A stretch of DNA of 64,000 bases. It comes from Planctomycetota bacterium. Its GTDB lineage: Bacteria; Planctomycetota; B15-G4. The position numbers and the translations under genes were made by a program. This document shows, piece after piece, positions 18,069 to 29,125 of the stretch. Numbering within the stretch: position 1 is the stretch's first letter; each line of letters opens with the position of its first letter. The notes under the pieces were generated by a model. That model saw only the letters and a program-made list of their open reading frames with translations, was not told where the DNA came from and searched no databases. Where the stretch lies: contig BQJR01000001.1 in the NCBI GenBank assembly GCA_021604805.1, positions 1,361,102 through 1,425,101 of the forward strand. The letters are read 5' to 3'.

Positions 18069-19751
18069 TCAGCTGCGCAAGCGCTCCCCGTGCCCCGTCC
18101 ACAAGCCTTGCTGGAGAACGCGCGGCGCGGCGTATTCGCCGAGCGGGCGACGGCGGTGCAGGATCCAGGCCACGGGGCCTTCGCGCTCGGGCAGCTCCAA
18201 GGCGAGCAAGCGATCGCGATCGCTCACCGGGTCGAGGCGTTGCACGAGTCGGCTGGGCACGGGCGACGACACGGCCGCGGCGAGCAACGTGCTCGTGCGA
18301 TCGTCGTCGGCGGCGCCCACGATCACGACGTGCAGCGGCGGGTGCAGCACGAGTTCGAGGCTGCGGCCGTAGGCGGCCATGGCCCAACCGCCGCGACGAC
18401 ATTCGTCGGCGTGCTGCTCGAGCAGACGACGTCCGACCTCTTCGAGGCTCGGGCGGTCGAGCAAGATCGCGGCGCGCAGCAACACCTCGGCGACCACGGC
18501 TTCTTCGAGGATGCGCGTGGAGCGTTCGCCGCTGCTCAGTTCCAGCGACTCGACTTCGCGCGTGGCCAGGCGCTCGATGAGTTCTTCGAGCGTGGGCAGA
18601 AAGCGACGGTCGTCGGTGGACTGCAACACGAGCAGCAGCGCGCGGGCGGTCTCGGCTTCGTCGCGCAGGCCGCCGGGCAGCGTGCGGCCTTGGCGGTCGA
18701 GCACGTGGTCGACGCCGCGGCCGCTGCGCACGAGTTTGCGCACCAGGTTCTCCGCGATGCGCACGGCGGCGGACGTGAACTCGGGGCGCTCGAGCACGGC
18801 GCCGGCCTTGAGCAGCGCTGAGATCGCGCGCGCGTTGGCGTCGGCGAGGAAGCGTCCGCTGCGCGCGGGCGGCCGGCGCGTGAGGCGCGCGGCGGAGTCC
18901 GCGGCGTAGTACTCGTCGTCGGGATCGAGGGCGGAGTGCAGCAGGCCGGTGCCGGTGTCGTCGTAGGCTTCGAGCAAGTGCTCGGCGGTGCGTCGCCCCA
19001 CCTCCAGGAAGTCGGCGCGGTCGAGCAGCTGCCCGGCTTCGAGGTAGTTGCGCGTGAGGCCGGCGTTCGTCTCCAGCAACTTCTCGGTGTGTGGACGTCG
19101 CCAATCACGCGCCTCGCAGGTGCGGAAGAAGCCGCCCTCCACGCGGTCGTGCAGGCCGCCCTCGGCCATGTGCGTGAGCGTCTTCTCCAGGATCTCGAGC
19201 AGGCGCGGGTTGCGTGCCTCGGCGTGACGCAGCAGCGCGTAGTCGAGCGCTTCGGGATGCGGGAACTTCTGTCCCGTGCCGAAGCCGCCGTGACGTTCGT
19301 CGAAGTCGGAGAGCAGCGCGGCCTCGATCTCGAGCGGCAGGCGCGCGTGCAACACTTGCTCGCGTTGCTTGTCGCCGCGCGCGGGCAGTCGTGGCAGCGC
19401 GCCGAGCACATCGCGCGCGCGGGCGATCATGGCGAGCAACTCGGGCGCGTCGACCCAGGTGCCGCCTTCGAGCACTTCGCCGTGGCCGTCGAGCAAGACC
19501 ATCGTGGGCCAGCCGCCGCGGTGGTAGCGCGCGGCGAGCTGCGGCTCTTCGTGCGACTCGGCGCGCACCGGGATCACGTCGTGTTCGAGCGCGTCGAGCA
19601 CGGCGTCGTCGTCGAACACGCGTGCGCCGAGTCCGCCGTCGTGCGGCGCGGCGTCGGACACGAGCACCAGCAGCACCGGGCGACGCTCCACCGGCACGCG
19701 CTCGAGAAGCTCGTCGCTCCACGACTGCCAGGCTGGGGTGCGCGGGCTCAT
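18069..19751 (-). CDS. DUF255 / YyaL-like protein with degenerate thioredoxin site
   Basis: A 560-residue protein of the YyaL (SSP411) type: an N-terminal thioredoxin-like domain (about 1-115) followed by an alpha/alpha-toroid resembling N-acyl-glucosamine epimerases. Family landmarks are RGGWPTMVLLDGHGEVLEGG, FGTGQKFPHPEALDYALL, TLTHMAEGGLHDRVEGGFFR and RRPHTEKLLETNAGL. The CHWCH active site of the family is absent: the equivalent segment reads SDAAPHDGGLGARVFDDD, without cysteine. The function of the family is poorly known and the loss of the dithiol argues against redox activity. ATG 19751 chosen over 19787 as it starts the conserved part. Confidence 0.85.
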   Translation of the reverse strand: MSPRTPAWQSWSDELLERVPVERRPVLLVLVSDAAPHDGGLGARVFDDDAVLDALEHDVIPVRAESHEEPQLAARYHRGGWPTMVLLDGHGEVLEGGTWVDAPELLAMIARARDVLGALPRLPARGDKQREQVLHARLPLEIEAALLSDFDERHGGFGTGQKFPHPEALDYALLRHAEARNPRLLEILEKTLTHMAEGGLHDRVEGGFFRTCEARDWRRPHTEKLLETNAGLTRNYLEAGQLLDRADFLEVGRRTAEHLLEAYDDTGTGLLHSALDPDDEYYAADSAARLTRRPPARSGRFLADANARAISALLKAGAVLERPEFTSAAVRIAENLVRKLVRSGRGVDHVLDRQGRTLPGGLRDEAETARALLLVLQSTDDRRFLPTLEELIERLATREVESLELSSGERSTRILEEAVVAEVLLRAAILLDRPSLEEVGRRLLEQHADECRRGGWAMAAYGRSLELVLHPPLHVVIVGAADDDRTSTLLAAAVSSPVPSRLVQRLDPVSDRDRLLALELPEREGPVAWILHRRRPLGEYAAPRVLQQGLWTGHGERLRS

Positions 19752-19900
19752 GGTGTGCCTCGGGAGGCCAGGACGTTGCGGGGACACTCAGGGGCGACGT
19801 AAACACGCGGCAGCGCTGAGTGAGACGCACGGACGAGACTACGCACGGGAACCGTGGGATACCAGTGCAAGCGCGACGGGGCGCGAGGGCGACGACTGCG

Positions 19901-20002
19901 GAACTGCGCTGGCGCACTTGGTTACGGCCTCGGGGAACTGCGCTGGCGCACGCGGTCACGGCCTCGGGGAACTGCGCTGGCGCACGCGGTTACGGCCTCG
20001 GC
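19901..20002. repeat. Three-copy 34-bp direct tandem repeat
   Basis: Three copies with period exactly 34 bp (19901-19934, 19935-19968, 19969-20002); copies 2 and 3 differ at only one or two positions. They lie in the 444-bp gap upstream of the DUF255 gene and downstream of the island gene at 20196. Outside the repeat and the two hairpins listed below, the rest of the gap (19752-19900 and 20072-20138) shows no gene. Confidence 0.95.
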
Positions 20003-20013
20003 CGGTGCTGCCT

Positions 20014-20071
20014 GGGAAGCGACTCCAGGGAATGGCTCGCTGCGCTCGAACATTCCCTGGAGGCGCTTCCC
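20014..20071. repeat. Long imperfect hairpin (21-bp arms)
   Basis: Positions 20014-20034 and 20051-20071 are inverted repeats matching at 20 of 21 positions, with a 16-nt loop. It starts 11 bp after the 34-bp repeat array. It is far longer than needed for a terminator and lacks a U-run on either strand; it may be a small palindromic (REP/MITE-like) element or an island-edge structure. Confidence 0.9.
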
Positions 20072-20138
20072 GGCGCGCACCGTGGGGGCGGGTTCGACGG
20101 CGACTCTACGCGCCAGCCACCGCGCTATTTCGACGGAG

Positions 20139-20177
20139 CTCCCAGGAGCAGGAGTTCAACACTCATGCTCCTGGGAG
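20139..20177 (-). terminator. Hairpin just after the GHKL ATPase gene, candidate terminator
   Basis: A perfect 12-bp inverted repeat (CTCCCAGGAGCA at 20139-20150 and its complement at 20166-20177) with a 15-nt loop, starting 18 bp beyond the stop of the leftward gene ending at 20196. Position suits a transcription terminator, but no clear T-run follows. Confidence 0.55.
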
Positions 20178-20195
20178 AAGCCCAGCTACCGTGAG

Positions 20196-22145
20196 CTAAG
20201 AGCGCGTTGCGTCCGGACGCTTCGGCACCAAAGAGCTCGCCTGCCGTTTCACCGCATTCAACGTCGCATAGCGATCAGCCATGAAAGCTGCAGTCAGCGC
20301 TGGCGGGCTCAAGGCACTGTCATACTGAGTACTGAGCCACGTGCGCCCGTTCTCAAGTTGGCGCAGGCCGTGAATTGCCTCGATCATTTTCTGGTCGACC
20401 CACTCCTGCACCCAGTCTTCGATCAGTCCAGCCTTTTCCTCATTACCCTCTGGGTTTGCAAACTCGTTCAGGGCCGCAAGGATGGCGCCATACCCGCGGA
20501 ACTCTCTGTTCATCAGCAAGACCCCAGCGGATAGGCCGTCCTCACCAACAAGAGCCGCAGCGCGATCTCGAATACCGTCACCGGAATCGCTCACAAGTGA
20601 GAAGGACTGTGCCTCTTCCTCCGTCACCCATTTTACGTCGATGGGCATGGAGGCGAAGACTTCAGTAGCCGGCTCACCGTGCTCGTCAGCCTGGCTGAGT
20701 AACGTTCCGATTCCGCGCCTATTCGGGCCACGGCGGCGTACCCCCTCACCTGTCTGCGTCTCGATCATGTCCCCGTCGCCCCCTTCGGGACCAGACACCT
20801 CGCTCCCCGCGGCGGTGGTTTCGCTTGATGGGCTCAATCGGAACCGGCGGGGCCGAAGCAATTTCATCACGTCCTTTAGCCGATCTCTGATCCGGCGCGC
20901 ACGCTGCGGATCCTCCTCCCTCAATCGGGCATGCTCTTCCGCCATGATCGATGTGATCGCATCAGGAACGTTCTCGCGAAACTGATCTGCCCACGCGAGC
21001 CAAGCGCTGCTCTCGAAGAATGGCTTCCCGTCGATCAAGACGTGTGCGCGAGCAAAGTCCGATGCGACCCTCTCGCCAAGCGGCTCGATTACAAAAGCGA
21101 TGCGGTTCTTTCCGAACAGCACGCCCAACCGTGCAAAGAACGGACTAGCTTGACTGCTCTGCCGCCAATCGTGGAGTTCGTTCTGATAGAGAACCGCGAG
21201 GCTACCACCGCTAGCCGTACGTGAGGAGACATCGCTTCCACTACCGGAAGCGGGAAGCACCCACCAGTGAATGCGTGCACCCATCCCCGCAGTACTGCGT
21301 GAGCCCGCGAGAGTTACTACTCCTCGATTCTCATCACCGAGCTTGCCGGATGCATCATCCCATACTGAGGCAGTCCCCTTCACTTTCGACAGATTGAATG
21401 AACGCCCCTCACCCCGCATTCGAGCTGCGGCTTCGGTCTCTGAGCGTGGCCACTCTTCAAGGTCACCGGAGGGAACCCTAACGAGCAGATCAACTTGATC
21501 ATCCGAGAACCTAAAGAACCGCTGGTGCAAGTACTTGAAGAGCCACCCCCTCGTCGCTGCCTCAGGCTTGAAGGTGTTGCACACATCTTCGCTACCGAGA
21601 AAAGTGACAACGGTGCCTGAGCCGCGCTGGAGGATGAACTCAGGAAAGTGACTCTCCGGAACGGAGGTGACGAGCTCACCCTTCTGACCAACCGGGATGA
21701 GTGAATACTCAGATCCAGTCCATCCGACCTGCACCATCGTACGCTCGCCGTCTTTCAATGACCGAATCAACACACCCTTCTTGTGCCGGGTCGGACCGCT
21801 GATCTTTAGCCCCATGCCCTGATTCCCACGAACGGTTTGGTTCTGATTCGCGCCAATCACCGCGAGAGTCGTCGTGTAGCGCTCAAGCTCAGACCGTGAC
21901 ATCCCGTCACCATCGTCGGCGCAGCACAGATACCAGTTGCTGGAGATCTGCAGCAGGGGCCAGTCGACATCAAAGACGATCCGGCCACCAGTCTCCGCGG
22001 AACCCACCTCCCCACTTCCTTCCGCTGCAAGGCGCCGATGGATCGCCTCTTCGGCGTTCTTCGCGACTTCGCGAAACTCCTGATTCGGTAGCAGCTCGGA
22101 CGCCAGCTTGTCCGCAATGAAATCAGCATTCTCAACCTTGAACAT
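20196..22145 (-). CDS. MutL/MORC-like GHKL ATPase of a DNA-modification locus
   Basis: A 649-residue protein with a GHKL (Bergerat) ATPase domain at its N-terminus: N-box EVAKNAEEAI (Glu26, Asn30), G1 motif CCADDGDGMS (Asp77, Gly79, Gly81) and G2 motif GNQGMGLKIS (108-116). Residues about 290-400 (GGSLAVLYQNELHDW, then FARLGVLFGKNRIAFVIEP) look like the S5-fold transducer that follows the ATPase in MutL/MORC proteins. A charged helical stretch (EEHARLREEDPQRARRIRDR) comes next; the last ~200 residues are not recognised. ATG 22145 has a perfect GGAGG eight bases upstream. The C5 methyltransferase gene lies 255 bp upstream on the same strand. GC is clearly lower than in flanking genes, suggesting transfer. 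Probably cytoplasmic, acting on DNA (inference). Confidence 0.85.
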   Translation of the reverse strand: MFKVENADFIADKLASELLPNQEFREVAKNAEEAIHRRLAAEGSGEVGSAETGGRIVFDVDWPLLQISSNWYLCCADDGDGMSRSELERYTTTLAVIGANQNQTVRGNQGMGLKISGPTRHKKGVLIRSLKDGERTMVQVGWTGSEYSLIPVGQKGELVTSVPESHFPEFILQRGSGTVVTFLGSEDVCNTFKPEAATRGWLFKYLHQRFFRFSDDQVDLLVRVPSGDLEEWPRSETEAAARMRGEGRSFNLSKVKGTASVWDDASGKLGDENRGVVTLAGSRSTAGMGARIHWWVLPASGSGSDVSSRTASGGSLAVLYQNELHDWRQSSQASPFFARLGVLFGKNRIAFVIEPLGERVASDFARAHVLIDGKPFFESSAWLAWADQFRENVPDAITSIMAEEHARLREEDPQRARRIRDRLKDVMKLLRPRRFRLSPSSETTAAGSEVSGPEGGDGDMIETQTGEGVRRRGPNRRGIGTLLSQADEHGEPATEVFASMPIDVKWVTEEEAQSFSLVSDSGDGIRDRAAALVGEDGLSAGVLLMNREFRGYGAILAALNEFANPEGNEEKAGLIEDWVQEWVDQKMIEAIHGLRQLENGRTWLSTQYDSALSPPALTAAFMADRYATLNAVKRQASSLVPKRPDATRS

Positions 22146-22400
22146 CTAATCATCCTCCGTGAGCGGCTAATGAGAGCCGGTGACGTAAGCGGGCTTCCGA
22201 ACACATCACAGAGGAGGGCCCTGTAGGCCGTGCTCCACGATCTCTCGGTACACCCTTCCAGCCAGAGAGGGTACAGCCAGTTGACGAGCTGTCAATGTGA
22301 GCACTGAGCGGTGAGTGAGGGACACGCCGCTGCACGATTGCTACCACACCGACCCCAGTGTCGTCGTTCGCAACGGCCCTGGGCAGGACTCACGGAGAGC

Positions 22401-23600
22401 TCAGGAGTCGCTCAGCACCTTGCTGCGACGGGCACGTGCTTGTGAGACTTGGCGCACCACATCACGGCAGATAGCTCGCATCGCGAGTGGAGGAACAGCG
22501 TTGCCGATCGATCGAGCCCAGGCCGTCCGAGAGTGGATCACCGTGTCGAACCGAAAGAAGTCGGGGAAAGTCTGAAGCCTGGCAGCTTCGTGCGGAGTGA
22601 TTGTCCGCCGTGCTGCGGGGTGAACAAAACACCCCTGGCCCATGGACGAGTATCCCGTTGTGATTGTCTGCGCAGGCTCGTCCCAACGCATTCGGCCGTA
22701 CACACTGCGATAGCTGTGTTGTCCATCTCGATGACACACGGGGCGCTCTTCATCAGGAAGTCGATAAAGACCCTTCTTGAAGAGCAACGCGATGCGCCGC
22801 TTGTTCTCTTCGCTCATCACCGACGGCGCATCGAATCCGCTGGAACCAAGCTTGGCCGATGAGCCGTGCAGATCTGCAATGGCCCATCGGACAGTTCGGG
22901 CAGGCTGTAGACTCTCCTCGATCGCGTGTACGACCTCCGCAGCGTCCACAGCATCAGCACGGCTAGAGATCAGGAAGTGGCGTTTCCTCCGCTGCGGGAC
23001 CCCTAGCGACTCCATGCGGACGACAAGCTCTCGCGGCTCGCCAAACCCAGCCCTTCGAAGCTCCGCAACCGACCGCCCAACGACCCCAGACCGGTCATGG
23101 ATCACCGAAGGTACGTTCTCTATGACTACGACTCTCGGGCGCAATACCCAAGCCGCTCGCGCCATCCTCGCGTAAAGCCCGTTCCTCGAATCAGTCCGGC
23201 GCGTGCTGTTGTTGAGGTCAGAGTGGCCTTGGCAGGGTGGACCACCAACTAGCAAGTCGAGATCCCCAACGAGCTCTCTTGTAGTTCGCTCAGTTGCCGT
23301 AAGACGAGGCGCGCCTAACGCCCCATCAATATGGTCCCCGACAGAGCAGGCCAGCACCCGCCTGTCGAGTTCTCCTTCGGGTACCAGAGAGTGAAGATTG
23401 TCCTTCCAGATGGCGATCGGCTCACTCGCCAGATCGATTGCCAGTCGAACCTCAATGCCAACCTGAGCGTCCGAGCAAGCGAGCGCGACACCAAGCGTCA
23501 TCCCGCCGCAACCGCAGAACAGATCCACGAGCGAGATTGGGGTCGCACCAGTTCTGAACGGTTGCGCGGTCTTTCGCCTCAGAAGGCGTTGGTCTGTCAC
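22401..23600 (-). CDS. DNA (cytosine-5) methyltransferase
   Basis: A 399-residue enzyme with the C5-MTase motifs in normal order: motif I LVDLFCGCGGMTLG (24-37), motif IV GGPPCQGHSDLNN with catalytic Cys123, motif VI VVVIENVP (157-164), motif VIII VPQRRKRHFLI (201-211), then a short target-recognition region (about 225-330), motif IX HEAARLQTFPDFF (337-349) and motif X SIGNAVPPLAM. It methylates cytosine in an unknown sequence. GTG start at 23600. The gene is intact, so the host DNA is probably modified. It precedes the GHKL ATPase gene; no restriction endonuclease, Vsr or helicase gene is visible in the island. The low GC matches its partner. Confidence 0.95.
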   Translation of the reverse strand: MTDQRLLRRKTAQPFRTGATPISLVDLFCGCGGMTLGVALACSDAQVGIEVRLAIDLASEPIAIWKDNLHSLVPEGELDRRVLACSVGDHIDGALGAPRLTATERTTRELVGDLDLLVGGPPCQGHSDLNNSTRRTDSRNGLYARMARAAWVLRPRVVVIENVPSVIHDRSGVVGRSVAELRRAGFGEPRELVVRMESLGVPQRRKRHFLISSRADAVDAAEVVHAIEESLQPARTVRWAIADLHGSSAKLGSSGFDAPSVMSEENKRRIALLFKKGLYRLPDEERPVCHRDGQHSYRSVYGRMRWDEPAQTITTGYSSMGQGCFVHPAARRTITPHEAARLQTFPDFFRFDTVIHSRTAWARSIGNAVPPLAMRAICRDVVRQVSQARARRSKVLSDS

Positions 23601-23838
23601 CTAGTCGCTCGCGATTGATACTGGAAGGGGTAGACGTCGCTTCCCATTCTGTCGCTCAGCGCCCACCGCACAACCTCCAAGCCCCAATGGGCTGCGACTG
23701 AAACGGCAGCTCGGTTGACGCCTTCAGGCAAAGCCGACGATACCTCAACGCTTCGACTGCTTCACGACTCGCGAGTGCTTGGCTTGTCCATGTTGGACCG
23801 AACGACTCCGACCAAATGACCTGCCCAGCGCGCTGCGG

Positions 23839-24663
23839 TCAGATGTCGGGGAAGAGGCCCGAGATCTTGGTGACGACGGCGTCGGCGCAGGCGCCATTGG
23901 TGGCGAGCAGGCCGCGCTTGTGTTTCAGGCCGGGGCCGCTGTAGTCGAGCGGTTCGCCGTCGACATTCAGGAAGCGGCCGCCGGCGGCATGCAAGATGGC
24001 TTCGGGGCCGCAAGTGTCCCAGAGGCTGATGTAGCTCGTGGGCGCGATGTACATGTCGGCTTCGTCGGCGACGATCTTGCCGACCTTGTAGCCGACACTT
24101 CCGACCGACAACTGTTCGGCGGGGTCGATGGCGGCGATGGCGCGTTCGAGAGCTTCGTCGCGGTGGGCGATCGAACAGATGCAGCGCAGCTCGTTGGAGT
24201 CGGCGCGCGAGGAAACGCTCAGCGTGTGACGCTCGCCGTCGCGCTCTTCCTCGGCGCCTTCACCGACCAGTCCCAAGAACGTGCGGCCGGCCTTCGGAAC
24301 GTGCACGGCGCCCAAGGCTGGGCGGCCCTTGTGCAGCAGGCCGATCATCACGGCGAAACCCACGCGACCCTTCACGAAGTCGGAGGTGCCGTCGAGCGGG
24401 TCGACCACCCAGCAGCGCTCGGCCTGCGTCCAGCTGTTGTTCTCGACGGGCGTTTCCTCGGAGAGGATCGCGTCGTTCGGGAAGCGCTTGGCGAGCTCGG
24501 CCATGATCAGGTCGTTCGACTCGCGGTCGGCCACGGTGACGGGCTGGCCGTCCTTGTCGTCGACATCCACGCCCTTCATGTCGGCGTAGCCCATCACGAT
24601 CTTGCCGGCTTCCAGAGCCAGCTCGCGGACGAAGGCCAGCTCTTGTGCGCTCGGCGTGTTCAT
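23839..24663 (-). CDS. cysQ: 3'(2'),5'-bisphosphate nucleotidase / inositol monophosphatase family
   Basis: A 274-residue magnesium-dependent phosphatase. The metal and catalytic motifs are SEE (68-70), VVDPLDGTSDFVKG (86-99, with the DPxDGT signature) and the C-terminal SLWDTCGPEAILHAAGG. The closest role is CysQ, hydrolysing PAP to AMP, although other inositol-monophosphatase-family substrates (histidinol phosphate, inositol phosphate) cannot be excluded. ATG 24663 overlaps the rsfS stop by 4 bp, so it is coupled to rsfS. It is the first host-like gene right of the low-GC island. Confidence 0.85.
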   Translation of the reverse strand: MNTPSAQELAFVRELALEAGKIVMGYADMKGVDVDDKDGQPVTVADRESNDLIMAELAKRFPNDAILSEETPVENNSWTQAERCWVVDPLDGTSDFVKGRVGFAVMIGLLHKGRPALGAVHVPKAGRTFLGLVGEGAEEERDGERHTLSVSSRADSNELRCICSIAHRDEALERAIAAIDPAEQLSVGSVGYKVGKIVADEADMYIAPTSYISLWDTCGPEAILHAAGGRFLNVDGEPLDYSGPGLKHKRGLLATNGACADAVVTKISGLFPDI

Positions 24664-25112
24664 GTGTGGTCGGTGTCCTGGGACTCGTCGGCTTCGGGGT
24701 CGCCCGGCGCGGCGGCCGGCTTCGGCGTGGGCGGCTCGTTCTCCCAATCCACCTGCGGGGCGTCGGCCCACATGCCGTCGAGGTCGTAGTAGCTGCGGCC
24801 TTCGTCGTCGAACATGTGCAGCACGACCGTGGCGTAGTCGAAGAGTGACCAACGACCGTCGGGATCCTCACTGGCGAGGTTCGGCACGCCGACACCGAGA
24901 GCCTTCAGGCCCACGCGCACGGCGTCTCGCACTGCACGCGCCTGGCGACTGTTGTTCACCGTGGCGAGCACGAAGAAGTCGGCGATGCCGAGGCGATCGC
25001 CGACTTCGATGAGCTTCACCTCACGCGCCATGCGCTCGGCAGCGAGCCGCGCGCAGGCCACGCCGATCTGCCGCGCAGTGAGCCCTTGAGTCGCTTGCGT
25101 TTCCGAGCTCAA
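24660..25112 (-). CDS. rsfS: Ribosomal silencing factor RsfS
   Basis: A 150-residue member of the RsfS/Iojap family, which binds ribosomal protein uL14 and blocks subunit joining in starvation. Family landmarks: [49 protein letters not shown] and [14 protein letters not shown] ~30-residue Pro/Asp/Glu-rich tail ([20 protein letters not shown]) extends beyond the usual end. The start appears to be TTG at 25112. It lies 10 bp downstream of hppA and overlaps cysQ. Confidence 0.95.
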   Translation of the reverse strand: MSSETQATQGLTARQIGVACARLAAERMAREVKLIEVGDRLGIADFFVLATVNNSRQARAVRDAVRVGLKALGVGVPNLASEDPDGRWSLFDYATVVLHMFDDEGRSYYDLDGMWADAPQVDWENEPPTPKPAAAPGDPEADESQDTDHT

Positions 25113-25122
25113 AGCGCCCCCG

Positions 25123-27153
<2,031 letters not shown>

Positions 27154-27283
27154 GAGCGGACGTCCTGGGGTACTGAACTTTGGGGCTTGGGCACAAAGGG
27201 CGCTCAGCATAGGCACGCCCCCCGGGGCGCACAAGACATGGACGGCCTGGGATGCGCGGGAAAGCCGAGCGCGAGCGGGCGGC

Positions 27284-29125
27284 TCAGCCTCCCAGCAGGC
27301 GGAACCAGCTCCATTCGCCCGCAGCGCCGCGGGGAGCGGGCTCGAGTCGGGCGCGGAGCGCGTCGGGCAGCTGCTCGAGCTGCTCGGCGTTGAGCACCAC
27401 ATGCCACGCGGCCTGCGCGCGCCGCCCCGGGAGCCAAGCCTCCAGGGTGGCCAGGAACCAGTCGGCGGGTTGCCCCGTGGGCAGCTCGATGAGCTCGACG
27501 TCGGGTCGGGCCAGCAGGTCGAGCGGGCCGAGCACGCGTGCCGGCTGCGGGCGGGTCGCGGCGCGCGCGGGGTCGGCGAGCTGCCCGAGGGCGGGGTCGG
27601 CGAGGGCGGTGTCGGCGAGGGCGGCGTCGGCCACTTGGCGCAGCGCGTCGGCGCGACGTTCTTCGGCGAGCTCGGCGTCGGCGCCGAACACGTCGGGGAG
27701 GAAGCCCGTGGAGTGGTAGGCCGTGGCGGGACGGGCCTCTGCGGCGTCGCTCAACGCGGGCGCCGCCACGGAGGCGGAGAGTCCGAGCGCCACGAGCAGC
27801 GCTGCGACGGCCAGGCCGGAGCGTCGCGCGGCAGGCCGCGCCCAGGCCGCGATGAGCACGAGCAGCGTGGCGCCGGCGAGCGCGAACCAGCGCTCGGGGT
27901 GCGCGTCGACTCCGGTGTCCGTGATGTCATCGGCGGTGAGCGCCAACATCGCGAGCCACGCCAAGGACAACGCGCGCGCGCAGAGACGCGTGAGCGCGCT
28001 GGGCTTCGAGGCCAACACGCGCAGTCCGAGCAAACTGATCAGCGGGACGAGCGGGATCAGGTAGCGCAACTTGGTCGCGGGCCAGAGCAAGGCCGCCGCG
28101 CCGAGCAAGGCCACGCTGAACATCAGCGCGAGCACACGCGGATCCGCGCGACGGCGCGCGTCGAGCAACAAGCTGGGCACGCCGGCCATCGCGGGGAGCA
28201 ACAAGCCTGCGCTGGCGAGCGGCGCGGCCGCCGCGAACCACGGCAAGTTCTGACGCAGGTTGCCGAGGAACACGCCCGGCAGGCTCGCGGGACTCAGCTC
28301 CCCCACCAAGCGCACCACGGGCAGGCCGCTCTCCACCGCGAAGAAGGGCGGCACGCCCGCGCGATAGAGCAGGTAGAGCCCGTTCACCGAGAAGAAGGGG
28401 TCGTCGAAGAGCGCGGCGTTGCGCAGCCACCAAGGCAACTGCACGAGCAGCGCGACGCACACGGCGCCGCCGGCGCGCACGAGAAAGGCCACGCGCTGCC
28501 CGCGCGGCGCACAACACAGGGCGATGAGCACAGGCAGCGGAAGCAACACGAGGCACTGATGATTCAGCTGCACCAGCAAGCCGATCACGAGCCCCGTGGC
28601 CCACAGCGAAGGGCGCGGCGCGGCCAAGAGTTCCACGAGCAGCAACATCCCCAGCGCCTGCGCCGCGTAGAGCGAACCGTTGCCGCCAGAGTCGACCATC
28701 ACGAAGGACGCGCCCACGAGCGCCATGAGCCACACGGGCAGCCGGTCGTCGGCACCGAGAAGCCCTTCGAGCAAGCGATCCGCGCTGCGTAGCAAGAGCG
28801 GCAAGAGCAGCAACGACGCGAGCAGGCCCGCGAGCTTGAGAGCGGCAAAGGGCGTGGCACCCAGCACGCTGATCGCAGCACCCAAGGTGGGCCACAGCGG
28901 CGGGTGCTGATCCGCGTGAGTTTGCGCCGGCACCGGCGTGTCGGCGCCGGCCACGCGCACCACGCCGCGTTCGAAGCCCGAGCGGTAGCCGTCGCCCGAA
29001 GCGAGTTGCCGTGCCACGCCCACGTCGAGCATCACATCGCCGCGTGGATGTTCGTGCGCCACGAAGGCGAGCACACGCAAGCCGAGCAACACGAGCACGA
29101 TGAGGAGCAAGCCGCGAGTGCTCAT
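27284..29125 (-). CDS. GT39-like polytopic membrane glycosyltransferase (putative)
   Basis: A 613-residue protein with about 11-12 membrane segments after the start [20 protein letters not shown]. An Asp-containing first periplasmic loop ([20 protein letters not shown]) and [19 protein letters not shown] recall the PMT/ArnT-like (GT39) polyprenyl-phosphate sugar transferases. A soluble C-terminal part of about 150 residues carries an imperfect Ala/Asp repeat ([20 protein letters not shown]). The ATG overlaps the stop of the upstream gene (ATGA), making it the last gene of a tightly coupled four-gene operon with an ABC ATPase. Acceptor and donor unknown; the GT39 assignment is tentative. Confidence 0.6.
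   Translation of the reverse strand: MSTRGLLLIVLVLLGLRVLAFVAHEHPRGDVMLDVGVARQLASGDGYRSGFERGVVRVAGADTPVPAQTHADQHPPLWPTLGAAISVLGATPFAALKLAGLLASLLLLPLLLRSADRLLEGLLGADDRLPVWLMALVGASFVMVDSGGNGSLYAAQALGMLLLVELLAAPRPSLWATGLVIGLLVQLNHQCLVLLPLPVLIALCCAPRGQRVAFLVRAGGAVCVALLVQLPWWLRNAALFDDPFFSVNGLYLLYRAGVPPFFAVESGLPVVRLVGELSPASLPGVFLGNLRQNLPWFAAAAPLASAGLLLPAMAGVPSLLLDARRRADPRVLALMFSVALLGAAALLWPATKLRYLIPLVPLISLLGLRVLASKPSALTRLCARALSLAWLAMLALTADDITDTGVDAHPERWFALAGATLLVLIAAWARPAARRSGLAVAALLVALGLSASVAAPALSDAAEARPATAYHSTGFLPDVFGADAELAEERRADALRQVADAALADTALADPALGQLADPARAATRPQPARVLGPLDLLARPDVELIELPTGQPADWFLATLEAWLPGRRAQAAWHVVLNAEQLEQLPDALRARLEPAPRGAAGEWSWFRLLGG

Noticed and set aside
19901..20002. CRISPR array
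   Set aside because: The three 34-bp copies are directly adjacent with no spacers, and no cas genes are present.
20014..20177. Integron attC sites at the hairpins
   Set aside because: No GTTRRRY/RYYYAAC core sites were found at the arms, and no integrase gene is nearby.
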